A model generated the notes under the pieces. The model was not told the origin of the DNA. It worked only from the letters and a program-made list of their open reading frames with translations, and searched no databases. The translations under genes and the position numbers were made by a program. DNA of 64,000 nt from Sitta carolinensis (taxonomy: Eukaryota; Chordata; Aves; Passeriformes; Sittidae): assembly GCA_032173965.1 (NCBI GenBank), contig JAVUNC010000006.1, positions 38,473,870-38,537,869 on the forward strand. The letters run 5' to 3'. This document shows positions 50,701 to 63,149 of the stretch, piece by piece. How positions within the stretch are numbered: position 1 is the stretch's first letter; each line of letters begins with the position of its first letter.

Positions 50701-53700
50701 TGCAGGTTCCTAAGCCAAACTCTTCATTCAAATTAAACTATCCCAAGGGTGAAAACAAAGTGTGTGCCTGTTCAAGTGAGGTAACATGGCAATTGAATTT
50801 CTGTTCTCTTTGTAAAGGATTGCTAACGTTGTAACAAAGGATGGCTTCTAACCTATGCAGCACTGCAGCATCACAGCAAAGTTTTAGTGAGCAAGTTGAA
50901 TCCTTTCTGCAGGTTTACTCACTCATAAGGAATTCCTTTCATTATTTAGTAGAAATATAGACAGGCCCTCATGAAAGGCTTCTGCTGCTCATGATGCTCA
51001 CCACATTTGATAGCTGAACAAACAGCTAGAGGCCTTTGCCTGTTCCACACTAGCGTGCAAGAGGGGTTCTCTTCTGAGACTGCTTAATTTTCAGAAGAAT
51101 GTTGGGTTTTCATATGGAATTGGTTGGATTTTACATCAGATTTTTATTTCTACATTTAAACTCCTCCAAGGGAGTAAAAAGAGCTTGTAGCACACTTGGT
51201 TCACCCAGCAAAGCAAGGCGCCACAGGGAAAGATTCCTGCCTGACCTCTACAGGCGTTAGATAATGACTTGAGCTATGTGATTTGAATATCCCTCCATTA
51301 CAGCCTGATTATGCCTCTGATGCATATTCCTCCATATGGGCAGGGAGTGAACTAGGATGCAAACAGCATTTCAGACCCTCTCAACTTTAGTTCTACGTTA
51401 TACTAGGAGGAACCATGAAGAGACCCTATATATGCCTTGCCTCTGCCCATGGCTGCTCTCCTCTTACAACAGCACTAGCCTGCCACCATTTTCAAAGTCC
51501 CCTAAAGTTTTGAGAGAGAGGTGGGAGTTATTGCATCACTCCTCTTGCTCTAAGACGACTGTACACAATCCATTGTCTTATAACAGCAACTTGTTACTAT
51601 TTTGAGTGAATGTGTGAGCAGGGTTCTGCTGTCCCATGGCAACAGAAGGTAAAAAGTTGTAGGTCTTGACCACAGCACAAAATGATACTTTTTTTAACAT
51701 CTCTGCCCCGTGTTACTGGCTGGCCCTTTAGTCTCACATTATTGAAGACTGTCAGAACTCAGTGCTGATCATTTGCTTCCTGATTCTTCACAGTCCTTCT
51801 ACTAACAGTGAAGTAGCCTTCACTAACTCATCTGTTTTCATAGGTAGATAATCCTTTTCAGCATCTCCTTAACTCACCACCTTCAACAGTCAGTGCATCT
51901 TTATTACCCAGATTTTTCCAATGCTAAGAAAACACAAAGCAGAACTGTGTGCTCTGATTCTGTCTAAGCCAGAAATCTTAAGTGCAGAATTTGCTAAGGG
52001 AAATCATTGAAAAGTAAACAGATTAATAAGATACTCTGCATTTTGCAAGCCTATAAAAAGCTGGGCTGGAACAGAGTGGGCAGGAACTTAAGGGCTGGGT
52101 GCCAATCCAGATACCTGAGGGGTCTGTTAATTTATCCCCCAAAGATTTCCTTCTCCCTTAGGTTGTAAGTAATAACACAAACTCCTATCTAATGCTACTA
52201 ATGCTATTATGCTGGAAAGCCCAAACCCGAGGAGGAAAAAGACAGTGTCTGGCAGCAGATGCCAGAAATCAGCCAAGATCAGAAGCAGAGCATGTCTTCT
52301 GGCTATATATAAGAGATAAATGTGGACTTAATTTCCATCCATATCCCACATACTTTGCTCCCCTGAACCCTTCCAGTGCCTCCTTTTCCAAAACTCTGCT
52401 CTGTTCGTGTCGAAACGATAATTGTTAATTTATTCTGCTTTTCTGGTTGCTGTGCTAACCCACAGCTTGTGCTGCTTGGTGTCTAAGCAGCTTGTCCTGG
52501 GGATATGTTAAACCTGCCTTTGATCAGCATTTAATCCTTCAAGGTGCTCTGGGGGCTGTATTTTAGTTTTCATTTGAAAGCAATGAGAAAATGCAGAAAG
52601 GAAGGAACAGGACTCTCACTCTTGTTCTCCCTCCAACCCTCCCTGTCTCCAAAAGAAACATTTCCAATGGACTGGGGTGGTTGTTACAGTGGATGAGGGA
52701 GCTGCTCCATGGGCCTGATCCAGAACTGATGACTGTGAGAAGCAGAAGCCCTGAACTTCAGGATCCTAATCTGTCCATCTCCACAGGTAGCCAAAAGATC
52801 TATGTAAATTTGTTTCTCAGCTAAATATAAGCTGCTTGTTAGGGAGAGAAGCTTACTCTCCTCTTCCTTCTTTCAAGCTTTCATCAGGGAGAACAAGTAG
52901 AGGTAGCATTTTAAACAGATGGGAGCTAAGGGAATTTTTCAAAGTAAATAAATAAAAAGTAACTTGCAGTTCCTACACACAGCTAAATATGAATGTCTAG
53001 ATAAAGCTCTAACTGTGGGGTACAGCCATCTGCAGGAATGCAGAAGCTGCAGTAGGAAAACAAGTGGTGGAGCTGGGGAAGAATTTGAGAAGGCAAGACT
53101 AGACTGGATGAAGATAGGCAGTTGATGCCAAACATCCCAGAGAAAGCAACTTAGAAAAGGATTCTGTTAATGCTCTGGTACAACATCTCTGGGAAAACTC
53201 AACACCTAAAGTCACTAAAAACTAAGTGTTGTGATGTCCACATCAATGTATTGCCATGGCACGGGACTTCCCCCAATGGAGAAATTGTACCATCCATTCA
53301 AAGAATTTACAAGCACTTGGCCCTTGGCAATCAACCAGCAGCATACTGTCCAGTTGTCCCCCACATTTCTGGCTTCAGATTCACAATGTAGAGGCCACAG
53401 GATGGTACTCCTCAACCTCCCTGTACATGGAGCTTGATCATCACAATATGGCACATACTTTTCTGTTGTTAGCTAGATCATGTCAGCCAAACTCTTGGTG
53501 CCACAGAAATGAGATACAATACAATAAATACCTAGCTAAGGTACTTCCAGAGCAGTGATCAATGTAGTTGTCTAGGAAATGTATCATCAGGATATTAAAG
53601 TTGGTTACCATTCCCAAAGTGCTCTGGTAGGTTACTCAATTTGAGATTAAATGAATAAATCCAAAAATTGTTGGAACTATAACAGGAGAATGCTGTCACT

Positions 53701-54313
53701 GCAACCACCTATATATGACTTAGTTTAGTAAACTTGGGATACACTGTAGGTCCTGGATTCTACTTGTTCTGCAACAGAAATGCTTTGTGCTCCTGATGAG
53801 ATGCTTCTTTTCTCTAGGCCTCAGTAATCTCATGATATTTAGTTTCCTTAGGAAATTCAATTTTCAAAGAAATGGAATTAATGATAATGTCCTATTTCAG
53901 TAGGATACTTTTAGCTGGCTCTAGACATGTAAACAGCTGTGAAATTGCAAGTAATAATTTATCTCATTTGCACTTGCTTACAGCTACGCTATTGTAACTC
54001 CTTCTATGCTCCTGTATTTCTGTTCTGTAACTGGACATAAGAACTAGAATTTCAACCTGACACCCATCACATCAGAAAATGCAAATCACTCACTTCCGGT
54101 ATTTAGGAAAATATTCTAGTAACTACACATGATTTTGAAGTACCAAATAAACTTTACTGCTTTACCTAAATCTTGCAAATCTTCATGCCATGACACCATA
54201 CTAAAGGACTGGCAGCTGAATGTGAAGCAAACAAATTAAAATCCCTTAGCAGTTATATACATGACTGTTCAAGTACCATACAGGAGAGCCATTTTCATCT
54301 AGGATGGAAAATA
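50701..54313. other. Noncoding unique sequence, candidate regulatory blocks
   Basis: No exon is recognised. Two intervals have the texture of conserved noncoding DNA: about 50980-51350, and about 52410-52560, which holds a TCF/LEF-type CCTTTGATC at 52517-52525 and a GATAATTGTTAATTTATT run at about 52418-52435. No repeat family is seen. Confidence 0.5.
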
Positions 54314-54348
54314 AATTAGACACATGTCAGTCCCAATTAGACACATGT
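54314..54348. repeat. Direct repeat of a 14-mer, 21-bp period
   Basis: AATTAGACACATGT occurs identically at 54314-54327 and 54335-54348, with 7 bp between. It is a local duplication in unique DNA. Confidence 0.93.
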
Positions 54349-56019
54349 TAAATTCTGTGAAACACCTCTTTTTATCACACTTAAAACATGTGGAAAATAC
54401 TGATCCTACAGGGTTAAACTGGTCTCCAGCAGAATTTAAGCAGATTCCAGGGGTGACTGTATAGACAGAACTCCTTGACATCCTGTGCTCTCTGCTCCAC
54501 GGCTCTGAGCTGCCTCAGGGCAGGAGAGAAACAGCCCCTTCCTCCCCTCATCTGCTGCTCCAAGCCCTGCAGCCTTACAAGAATTCTTGGTTTCTCATCT
54601 CATGTTGTGCTCTGCAGCCCTAATGAAAACATAGCATTAGCTTTGCTGCAGAAAAAATCACTGTTACCCTTGGTGTGCTAGCAGAAAATAATTGAGGGGC
54701 ACTTGAAAGAAAGAGTTAAATCTATTATAAAAACATGTTCGAATCCCTCTTAACTGAGCTTCAGCTATCCTTACCATTTTTTTCCTTCTCAGGCTTTTTC
54801 AATATAGAAAAAAATAATGTGTAAAAGAAAATAAATAAAGCCAGCTAGCACAGCAGGAGCTACATGCTGATTAGAAAAATTTTGCTTTGTTGGGGTGAAG
54901 GTTTGGGGGTGGGAGCAAATGAAGCAAATAAATGGTATTAATCTTTTAAACCTGAGAGTTTTAGCTAGTGCATTAAAAATTTGGCAGTGGTATCTTCTAA
55001 TCCCAAAGCCCAAGTACAGAGTATTATCCAGCAGACTGCATTCCCACACTTGACACCTCCCTAAAAGCTTTCTGTCATGTGTGCCAGTTTTATCGGCTAC
55101 CTGGAGGACTAAAAGAGAATTCACTCACTAATTCCCAACCCCAGAGCAATCTTGCTCTGTTCCTTGAATGGCAGGGTGAATAGGGGACTATCTTTAGAAA
55201 GCCTTTGCTTATTCAGTTACACCACCTTGCTTTGCTACCAGCCCTGAGTCCAAAACATATTAGTGAGCAGAAGCAGCAAAAGCATTCACAGGTGGTCTAA
55301 TTCTGCTCTCCCTGCCTTGAGGTGTGACTACCTCTGATGTGGACCATGAAAGCTGATGAGCAGTTCACAAAGGCATGATGAAACACTGCAGGTCAAGACA
55401 TGAGGAAAGAGTCAATACCCAAGTAAGCCTGCAGGATGTAAAGAGTCAGAGCAAAAATAACATAACTGGAGCATAGCCAGAAATTAGGATTAGCAATAGA
55501 CAACATCAATGACAATGAATGATGAGGACTCCCAATTGCATGTTTTATACCAAAAAGTATCTCCAGAAGTAACAACCTGCCCCAAGAAGAGAGAGCTGTG
55601 CTAAAATGCTGCAAGTACCATTCCAGATGAAATATAAATCCATGTACACAGTATGTGATATGGCAATAGTCAGTGTCATACCCTGTGGTGAAAGGACAGC
55701 AAACCTTGCTGTAAGAGGGAATTGATGTAGCTTAGTAGAACAAATGATGCAGCTGGAATAAACAGGCAAAATATCAGACACACAATATTTTTCATGTCAA
55801 AAAACCAGTCTGTTACAGACCAGTTTTGTCAGTGGTTTACTAACTTTGCTTCATTTACACACTAACACCACTGCAGCCACAACAACAGTATTAACTACAA
55901 TCTGATCTAGTACATCCTGGGTAATAGGTGCTTCTGTACCTCCCATGTCTCATTTTCATTTCTGGGGATAAGCTTTGAAACAGCATTTATCTTATTCAGA
56001 GTGAAAGACCCATTGCTGC
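54349..56019. other. Noncoding unique sequence, one candidate regulatory block
   Basis: No exon is recognised. About 54940-55130 is unique and contains TAATCC (54998-55003, OTX/PITX-like) and TGACACCT (55051-55058, T-box-like). These short motifs are common by chance, so the block is only a candidate. Confidence 0.5.
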
Positions 56020-56259
56020 TGTTTCAGATAACACATGACACGGACTCCATGATCAGAAGGCTAAGGAAATGACTCCTTTATCAGGGATGATTCTCCCTTA
56101 TATACAATTTTACACAGACCAATGCGATTGGTGAAAGAAAGGCAAACCTCTTCAATCACATTGGTCAAACCAGAGGGACATCAAGAAAAAAATCCCTCCT
56201 TTCAAAAGGAACAAATAACATAAATATTAGTACAAAAACATTCCATTGTGTTTATCACA
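56020..56259 (-). mobile_element. Solo LTR of an avian endogenous retrovirus, minus orientation
   Basis: On the plus strand it runs from TGTTTCAGATAACAC to GTGTTTATCACA (TGT...ACA). On the minus strand it shows CCAAT boxes at 56164-56160 and 56131-56127, then TATATAAG at 56104-56097, then GATAAA at about 56081-56076 where the sister LTR at 39.8 kb has AATAAA. A third CCAAT (56119-56123) lies on the opposite strand. No primer binding site or retroviral gene adjoins it, so it is a solo LTR left by recombination between two LTRs. Flanking bases do not show a clean target-site duplication, so ends may be off by a few bases. The loss of canonical AATAAA suggests decay. Confidence 0.8.
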
Positions 56260-57013
56260 CTTTCCTATGAAAGAATATCAGAAAACTAAAACATCAGGCC
56301 TGAAACCAGACTACAACCCATCACTCTACCTTGTCAATGGCCAGTGTGCAGCACAGTCTCCTCGAAACCATGCTGAACCAACTTCCTTGTCCTCCACCAG
56401 AGGGATAAGGAAACATCACCCAGTTAAAAATAGATGTTGACAGACTTTGTATAATTAATATTGATGTTCAACAACTCCAGATCTCCTGCTCCTTTGTGAG
56501 TTCATCCATAAATGAGATATGGTGTCTGCAAGGAACATGATAATGACCCTTTGATTCTGTCCTCTTTAGAGTTATAAAATAAGTTTTCATATTAAGATTT
56601 GGGGCAAGGGACAAACTGCTTGGAGTTTTGGTGTAGCACAATATACTGAATGCATTATTCTTCCAAGTCACAGCTTCCCTTCTGGACTCTGACAAGGAAA
56701 GACTGACACACCGGATAAACCAGAGAAGAAATTACATCATATGCAATCTGTTACTTTCTCTCTTTCTCTTTTTTTAAGACACCTGAAGCAGATAAAAATC
56801 AGAGAGGGGGAGTCAGATCCCCACTGGGTATAAGCTGGCATAGCTCTGCTATAGTCACTGAGTAGAATGAGTCAATATATTGATACCTACTGAGAAGTTA
56901 TCCTATGTACCTTAAATATTAACACCAGAGTCAACATGAAGGAAAAGTGAAAGGGGCTTTCACCTCATCTGTTCAGCTCTTCAGCCTAATGAATGTATAA
57001 GTTCCCTAATGAG
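56260..57013. other. Noncoding sequence, no gene seen
   Basis: No exon or repeat family is recognised between the LTR and the CA array. Confidence 0.6.
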
Positions 57014-57029
57014 CACACACACACACACA
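57014..57029. repeat. (CA)8 microsatellite
   Basis: This is a short pure CA array. It is probably too short to be highly polymorphic. Confidence 0.95.
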
Positions 57030-57676
57030 TGCTTGCTAAAATAAGCCTGGCTGAGTCAGAGAGGCACTGTGGGACCCATCTGCCCCTGCTGATCAACCTC
57101 CTCCTCCCATCCACCCACCTTCTGCCCCAGAATACACCTTGCTCTGCTGCCACATTTCTATGTCAGGCACAAAGTTCCCTGTGCAAGCAGAAGAAATAAA
57201 AATAATAGCCTAGGCATGCTTCCAAAAGTCAATTATCTACCTGCTTTTTTTTTTTATTTACAAGGTAATTGGTCCACATTCACTATTACTGGTATCAATG
57301 CAAACCTGGGAGATTGCAGCTAAAGACAGCAAAAAAAGACCTAGGATGAGAATCAAATACTCTCCTGCTGCATCTGAACTTAAAACATAATTTGGCAGTA
57401 TGTAGTATGTGTTCTTGCTTCTTTTTGTGCACATTGTACTAGTTCATGAACACATTATTTAATCTGGGAAAACATTAGACCTTTCCTTCATAAATGTACT
57501 TCAGTCCAGAGGATTGCTCAAACAGAAGTGTCCAAAAATCGGATTTTGAGGAAACCACAGTTGAGAGGCAGTTAGACTGTTAGATGAGCAGTCTTATGGC
57601 ATTTAAACATATAACACCCCAGAAACAGACAGTGCTGGATATATGTGTGAAAGTACCTTACACTTTTTGTATAGCA
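57030..57676. other. Noncoding sequence, no gene seen
   Basis: Apart from a T-rich run near 57245-57256, nothing is recognised. Confidence 0.6.
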
Positions 57677-57690
57677 CTCTCTCTCTCTCT
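57677..57690. repeat. (CT)7 microsatellite
   Basis: Seven pure CT units are followed by TAACTGCAGG. The pyrimidine run could mimic a splice acceptor tract, but no exon follows. Confidence 0.93.
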
Positions 57691-60600
57691 TAACTGCAGG
57701 AGACAGTTAAAAAGATAATTTACATGCTCTGAAAGGCTGGGATTTGCAGCCTGGAATGGGGAATGAAGAACAGCAGCAGCAGTGCCCTTTTTGGATCCCA
57801 GCACAAACCATACACTGAAAGCAGGACCTATGCATTGTCCCCCACTGCAGAATGAAACTTTCCAAATTAGGACCATAAGATTCAGTACTTCCCTCATATC
57901 TCTCTCCAGCACTGGCAAACTGGAGAACCTTTGAGAATTTCTCAGCTATGTCATGCAGCAACAAAAATAATCCAGTTTTGGTCTCCCCTGAAAACCTCAG
58001 GCATGGATGCGGTTATTTTTAAAATCAAAGTTGACTGTGGTCAACAGCCTTTGGGGATTTCTGCTGGATTGGGAAAGTTTAATACCAGACATGCTGGGCA
58101 AAGGACTAAAATACTTTCATATTGCATGTCAGAAATAAACACACGGTGATTCAACTCAATCAACTCAATGCCTTCTTGTTCCTGTCATATCTGTAAATGC
58201 TACTGACTGTCATCCAGGGATATGCTTATCTAGGACAAGCAATTTTCCCGTGCAAGGGAAGTTCATCACCATTAGATATGAAGGACTATTCTATCTCTCC
58301 TCATCTCCAGTCTCTGCTTCCTTTGCCAGTGTTCTGGTGCCAATAATCTTAGATAATACAGTTGCTTTAATGTTTTAAAACTAAAGACTTCTTAAATTGA
58401 AAAGCAGTGTTTTAAAAACTACAGTATTTTACTTTTCAACATTATTCATTTTCAAAGCATTTTAAAAGCTAATTCTATTATCAAAAATGTTATTGGAACT
58501 ATTATCAAAAGGGATATAACTGTAGTAAACCCTCTTAGAACATAAAACTCAAATCTATCTTGAACCCTGTCAACAGAAAAGGCATCAAAACCTCTATATT
58601 GAAAGGGTAAGTTGAGAAACATTATCCGGCCCAGCTCTTTAGTAAGTCAGGCAGTTAACTCACTCCTTGCTGCACTCTCTCTCTCCCCTCTTCTTCACAC
58701 TGAAATGTAAGAAATACAAGCATTGAAATGAGGGTGGTATTCATTTCCTTTCAACACAGCACAGACCGAATTTGCCACAGTCTATCATCCTACCTACGAA
58801 CCTATCAGGCAGTGTTTCCAGGGGGCTAGGTACTCACTTGCCCACAATTTCATGTAAAAGTTATGAACTATACAGGTCAAGGACACTCTGAATGAACTGT
58901 TTTACTGGGGCATGCTCTTCAAAAAGAGACACAGAATGCTAAGTGGTCCTGACCACATGCATACATGCACACACCAGTCGTAGCTGCTTGGGTCTCCAGA
59001 GCTATTTAGGCTGTAAGAAGAAAGATCAATGAATAGGAATTAGGGATCCTACTTGCCTTTTGTCTCTAAAATGACATTGCTAGCTGCACGTGAAATCAAC
59101 AACAAAAATGGGAAGGAGAGAAAAGAAAACCCTCTTTTGAGACATGAATTATGATCTTTTTAAAGAGCAATGACGCACAGATCTCCCTCTTGTTTAAATG
59201 CTCTCTGGGAGCACAGCCTTATAGAGGTTCAGTGTAACAACTAAAAGGGTTGTCATGTTAAATGGAGCCAATGATGGCTAAATCTCAATCCCCAGTTAAT
59301 AATTTGCTCTCACCAGTATGGTAAAGCTGAGCATCCCAAATCTCCAGGACAGTTGTGCTAATGAAATAAGCGAAAAAAAGTCAAGTGAGATGTTATCTGA
59401 GCCTGCCTGATGAGATTGCAGTTTGCAGACAACCCTGGTTTATCTTAGATGATGAACTATTGTGGATAAACAGAATGCATCAAGTTTGTTTCCTCAAGAC
59501 CTTGACTCGCTGGTGGTAGGAGAATATGAATAACATCTAGGCAGCTCAATATAGATTAACTGAGGAACTGGATAAGATCATGGTGTTAACAAATATGCCC
59601 TTTAAAAATATCACCAAATACCTAGTTCAATAACCACACAGTGCAAAGCACTATGCTTCTGGTATACATTACTTGAGGGCAGGTAAATTAAGGTTAAAAT
59701 CAAGGACTCTAAATACAGTTGCAAGCATACATAAGGTTTTCTATGTGTGCCCTTACAACAGTACCCAATTTTACATGATCAAAAGCTACCATCTATCTGA
59801 AAATTCCCTGCAAAGCTGCATCAACTATCACAATTCTGACACATAAGAGGAAACTGCAGCATTGGCTAGGATTATAAAACCAGAACATGCAAGATACAGA
59901 AAAATGTTCTTGGACCCTCTTCTCCTCTGGATTCACAAACACTACATATCAGTGATGTTAGCAAGAAACGGTTTGGTAAGAAATACACGGAAATCTTGCA
60001 AAATAAAGACTGAATGTTGTACCACACACGTACAATCTCGTCAAAATTATATATTCGGTTTGATAACAGCCACTGAGAAACAAATTTAAAAACATCTAGT
60101 TTACACAGGCAAATCGATAATGAGTAAAGACATGCAAGGAGTATTCATTTATGCAAATGTGACTGCATTATAGATGTCTGAACAAGTTATTGCAATGCAT
60201 TGCATAAATGTACCAGATTGTTTAACCTAAACAACGTATTGCCTAAACAGTAACTTGTTTGGGCTTTGAATTTATTTAGCTTTAAACACCAAAAAAATGC
60301 GGGTACCTAGCAGTGATGGTGGCATTGAGTCACAGTTCAGGCTTGCTCCAGCAGCAGGTTACAGATGGAAATTTCTTGGTGCAGAAATGGTGCAGAAATA
60401 ATGCAGAAGTTCACTATGAAATCTTTTCGTAAGAGAATCAATGACACATTAACAAGCCCGTAACTACAGCTAAGTTTAGAAAAACCTACAGGACTGGGTT
60501 ATTACAGTGACAGTCAAAATAATACCATGACCTTATAACTGATATATGACATTGCTCCATGCCTTTGAATGCTTTTTCTCAGAATTTCACTGGCAGCAAT

Positions 60601-62227
60601 TTCAATTTAAAAATTCCTCTTCAATTAAAATCCCAGCTACAGACTCATAATACAACATTCAGTTTTAAGCCTAAAACTGTGCAAAGAAGCATAGTTTAGC
60701 ATACTCACTTCCAGACCCCTAGGCACCTACAGCTAAAGTCCAGAAATTTTTCTCATTCCTCTGCTGTTCAAGCCACAATGTATCAAGTACAATAGAAATA
60801 ACAGCAACTATTTTGGGAGCCTTCTAAACAGATTAATGTTCATGTAACCCAGGCTTTCAGAAGGGTTCTAATGGCATAGATTTGAGATTTTGTTTGCATT
60901 TGTGTACAAATCATTTTATGACTAGCACTAGTTGAGAATTTTCCACTGAAGGTTAATTCGTCAGAAGTAAAATATTTTTAGGGATTGTTCTGTATTCAGT
61001 TTTAAACGAGTTTAGGCATTTAACAAGAGGTTTCAAGTTCCAGTAAAAACATGTTTTTGTTTGAAAAGGTTAATAAATATATACTTCAAAAATTTTTAAA
61101 ATGTGATGATTTATACCCATGATTATTAATAGTTATAAATGAGCAAGATTTGCCTTTAGTAGACCAACCAGTATAGAAGGAAAGAATTCAAAACATAAGG
61201 AACATAAACCTATTCAGATCTAAAAATGTAGCAACAGCTTTCAAAACTACATGCAGGTTTATACCAATAGCTCTGAATTTAACACTGTAATCTAATAAAT
61301 TAGTCAATTTGAGGCAAGAGTACTGTTACCTATAGCTCTATGGGAAGTGGTACTAGCAATGCTAATAGGCTCTCCCTCAGCTGAACAGAGGGAGAACTAA
61401 TTATTGCCTGTAGGATATGAAGAGTTCACAGGCAGCAGGACATAAGAAGAAATATAACATACAATAAATGATTATTGTTATCCTCAGCCCTTGACTTTTA
61501 GCAGTAACAAATTTTAGTTTCTAAAATCTTTCTTTGAAACTATTTTGAAGGACTCCCTTGAGGATCAGGGCCAATAGGTTAGAGTGGTTATTTGTGAAAA
61601 ATGCTCTCCCCCTGTTAACTGGATGGTTCTATTTACTGAGTGTCTGTGTGAGTTTGCCATGGTATATGGCAGATTTCTGTTCTCATCAGATTTGGTTCCA
61701 TGAGGATCTTTGCAAGCACTGGATGACTTTGCAATACTGAATAATAGGCTGGACCATACATGTGTTAAACCCAGGGCTCTGGACTGTTTACTGTGAGTGA
61801 CATTTTACTATGGCAACTACAGAAACCAGGCAGTCTGTGCTTGGTTTTATTAAACGAGTTCTGTTCCTTGGAATGAATTTGGCAAGATTGTTGCAGAAGT
61901 AGTCTGAGAGTACAGGCATTGTAGGGAAGGAATGAGTTTTGGGAGAACATCTTTTAATTATATTAGTTTTCCTGTAAAAGTTTAATGTTTTTCTGTTTAA
62001 AGTCCAGCATATGGTGTTAAGCCATAAAGAGATGCATACAATGGGTGTGTTTGTGCACAGAAAAAGCATTGTATTACTGTTATTTTGCATCACATTCTTG
62101 GATGTATCACAAAAAGATATGGCCAATCTCTCTCAAGCAGTAATCATTTAAAGAAGTTACTTGGGCCGACTGCCTCCGGCTTCCTTGGAATACCCAGTTC
62201 AACATTTTCAGCTTTTGTTTTTTTTTT
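57691..62227. other. Noncoding unique sequence, candidate regulatory block
   Basis: No exon or repeat family is recognised. A 9-bp tandem duplication (TCAACTCAA twice) lies at 58151-58168. The interval about 60115-60300 holds a POU octamer ATGCAAAT (60151-60158) and a perfect 14-bp palindrome TGCAATGCATTGCA (60191-60204), and looks like regulatory DNA. The interval about 59260-59420 is similar in texture. Confidence 0.5.
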
Positions 62228-62245
62228 TTTTTCCATATGGAAAAA
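62228..62245. repeat. Perfect 18-bp palindrome at the end of a T tract
   Basis: TTTTTCCATATGGAAAAA is its own reverse complement. It sits between a T run of about 15 nt and a short (TA)n run that ends near 62258. The core CCATATGG has only four A/T and is not a full CArG box. Much of the symmetry comes from homopolymers. Confidence 0.9.
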
Positions 62246-62360
62246 TATATATATATATCTTGAGTAAAAGAGATAGAACAGCTCTTTATTCTCTGTACCC
62301 TATTCTACTCACATCATACATTGCAACAAATGAAAGTCCTTCCTGCCCAGGTCTTTAAGT

Positions 62361-62412
62361 TCCATGGAATCCATGGAATCCATGGAATCCCTTTTCTGTG
62401 ACTTTTCTGTGG
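62361..62412. repeat. Two adjacent short tandem repeats
   Basis: TCCATGGAA is repeated three times head to tail plus TCC (62361-62390); each unit holds an NcoI-type CCATGG palindrome. It is followed directly by an 11-bp near-duplicate CTTTTCTGTGA/CTTTTCTGTGG (62391-62412). Both look like recent slippage. Confidence 0.93.
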
Positions 62413-63128
62413 CTGAGTCTGCCAGCTGCTAGACAAACACAAGATAGATACAATAAAGATTTTCTTTTTTGTGAAGTTGGCACAATGTACAGCCGAGGCT
62501 GAAACTGGGATACTCAGGTCAGAGCTACTTCTTTAGATAGGCAGGTACAGACTGTGACAGCCAGGGAACTGAAGTGACCTGTAGCCAGTTAAGAGCACAG
62601 GGCCAGCACAACAGGCTCTTCTTGATGCTTAATGTCTTCTGGTTTGTAATGGCAAAAGTAAGACCAGGCTGGTTATGTCTCCTAAGCCTAGGAAATATGC
62701 AAGTATTTCAACTCCCCATTACCATAAGCTGGCAGTTTAGAATATGCAGAAGTCAAGCTCTGATTTGTCTAAAGTGACAGCAGAAGGCAGGGCTAAACTA
62801 TGACAAGTTGTTGTATCCATATTCTTTGTTTAGACTACTCTGCCTCTTTCCCTGTGGGATACTCTCATGTGAAAGCTGCTCTCTGGGAGATTTACATTAG
62901 TTTAGATGAAAACAAAGAATGAAAAGGACTTATTTTTATGCACCATGGACTGTAACTGAAACACTGTGAGTACATGGCAGCTGCTGTTTGACACTGGACA
63001 CAACAGGCGTAATGTCACAGTTTAGAGGCAGAAGAGAAAATATTTCTGGCAACATTTAACATGTCTTAGGTTATTATTACTAGACACAAATGCAAACAAA
63101 ACCAGCTTTTCTGCAAAGCAATGAGTAG
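62413..63128. other. Noncoding sequence, no gene seen
   Basis: No exon or repeat family is recognised. Confidence 0.6.
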
Positions 63129-63149
63129 TCTCTCTCTCTCACACACACA
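63129..63149. repeat. Compound (TC)n(AC)n microsatellite
   Basis: About five to six TC units pass directly into four AC units. Confidence 0.93.
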
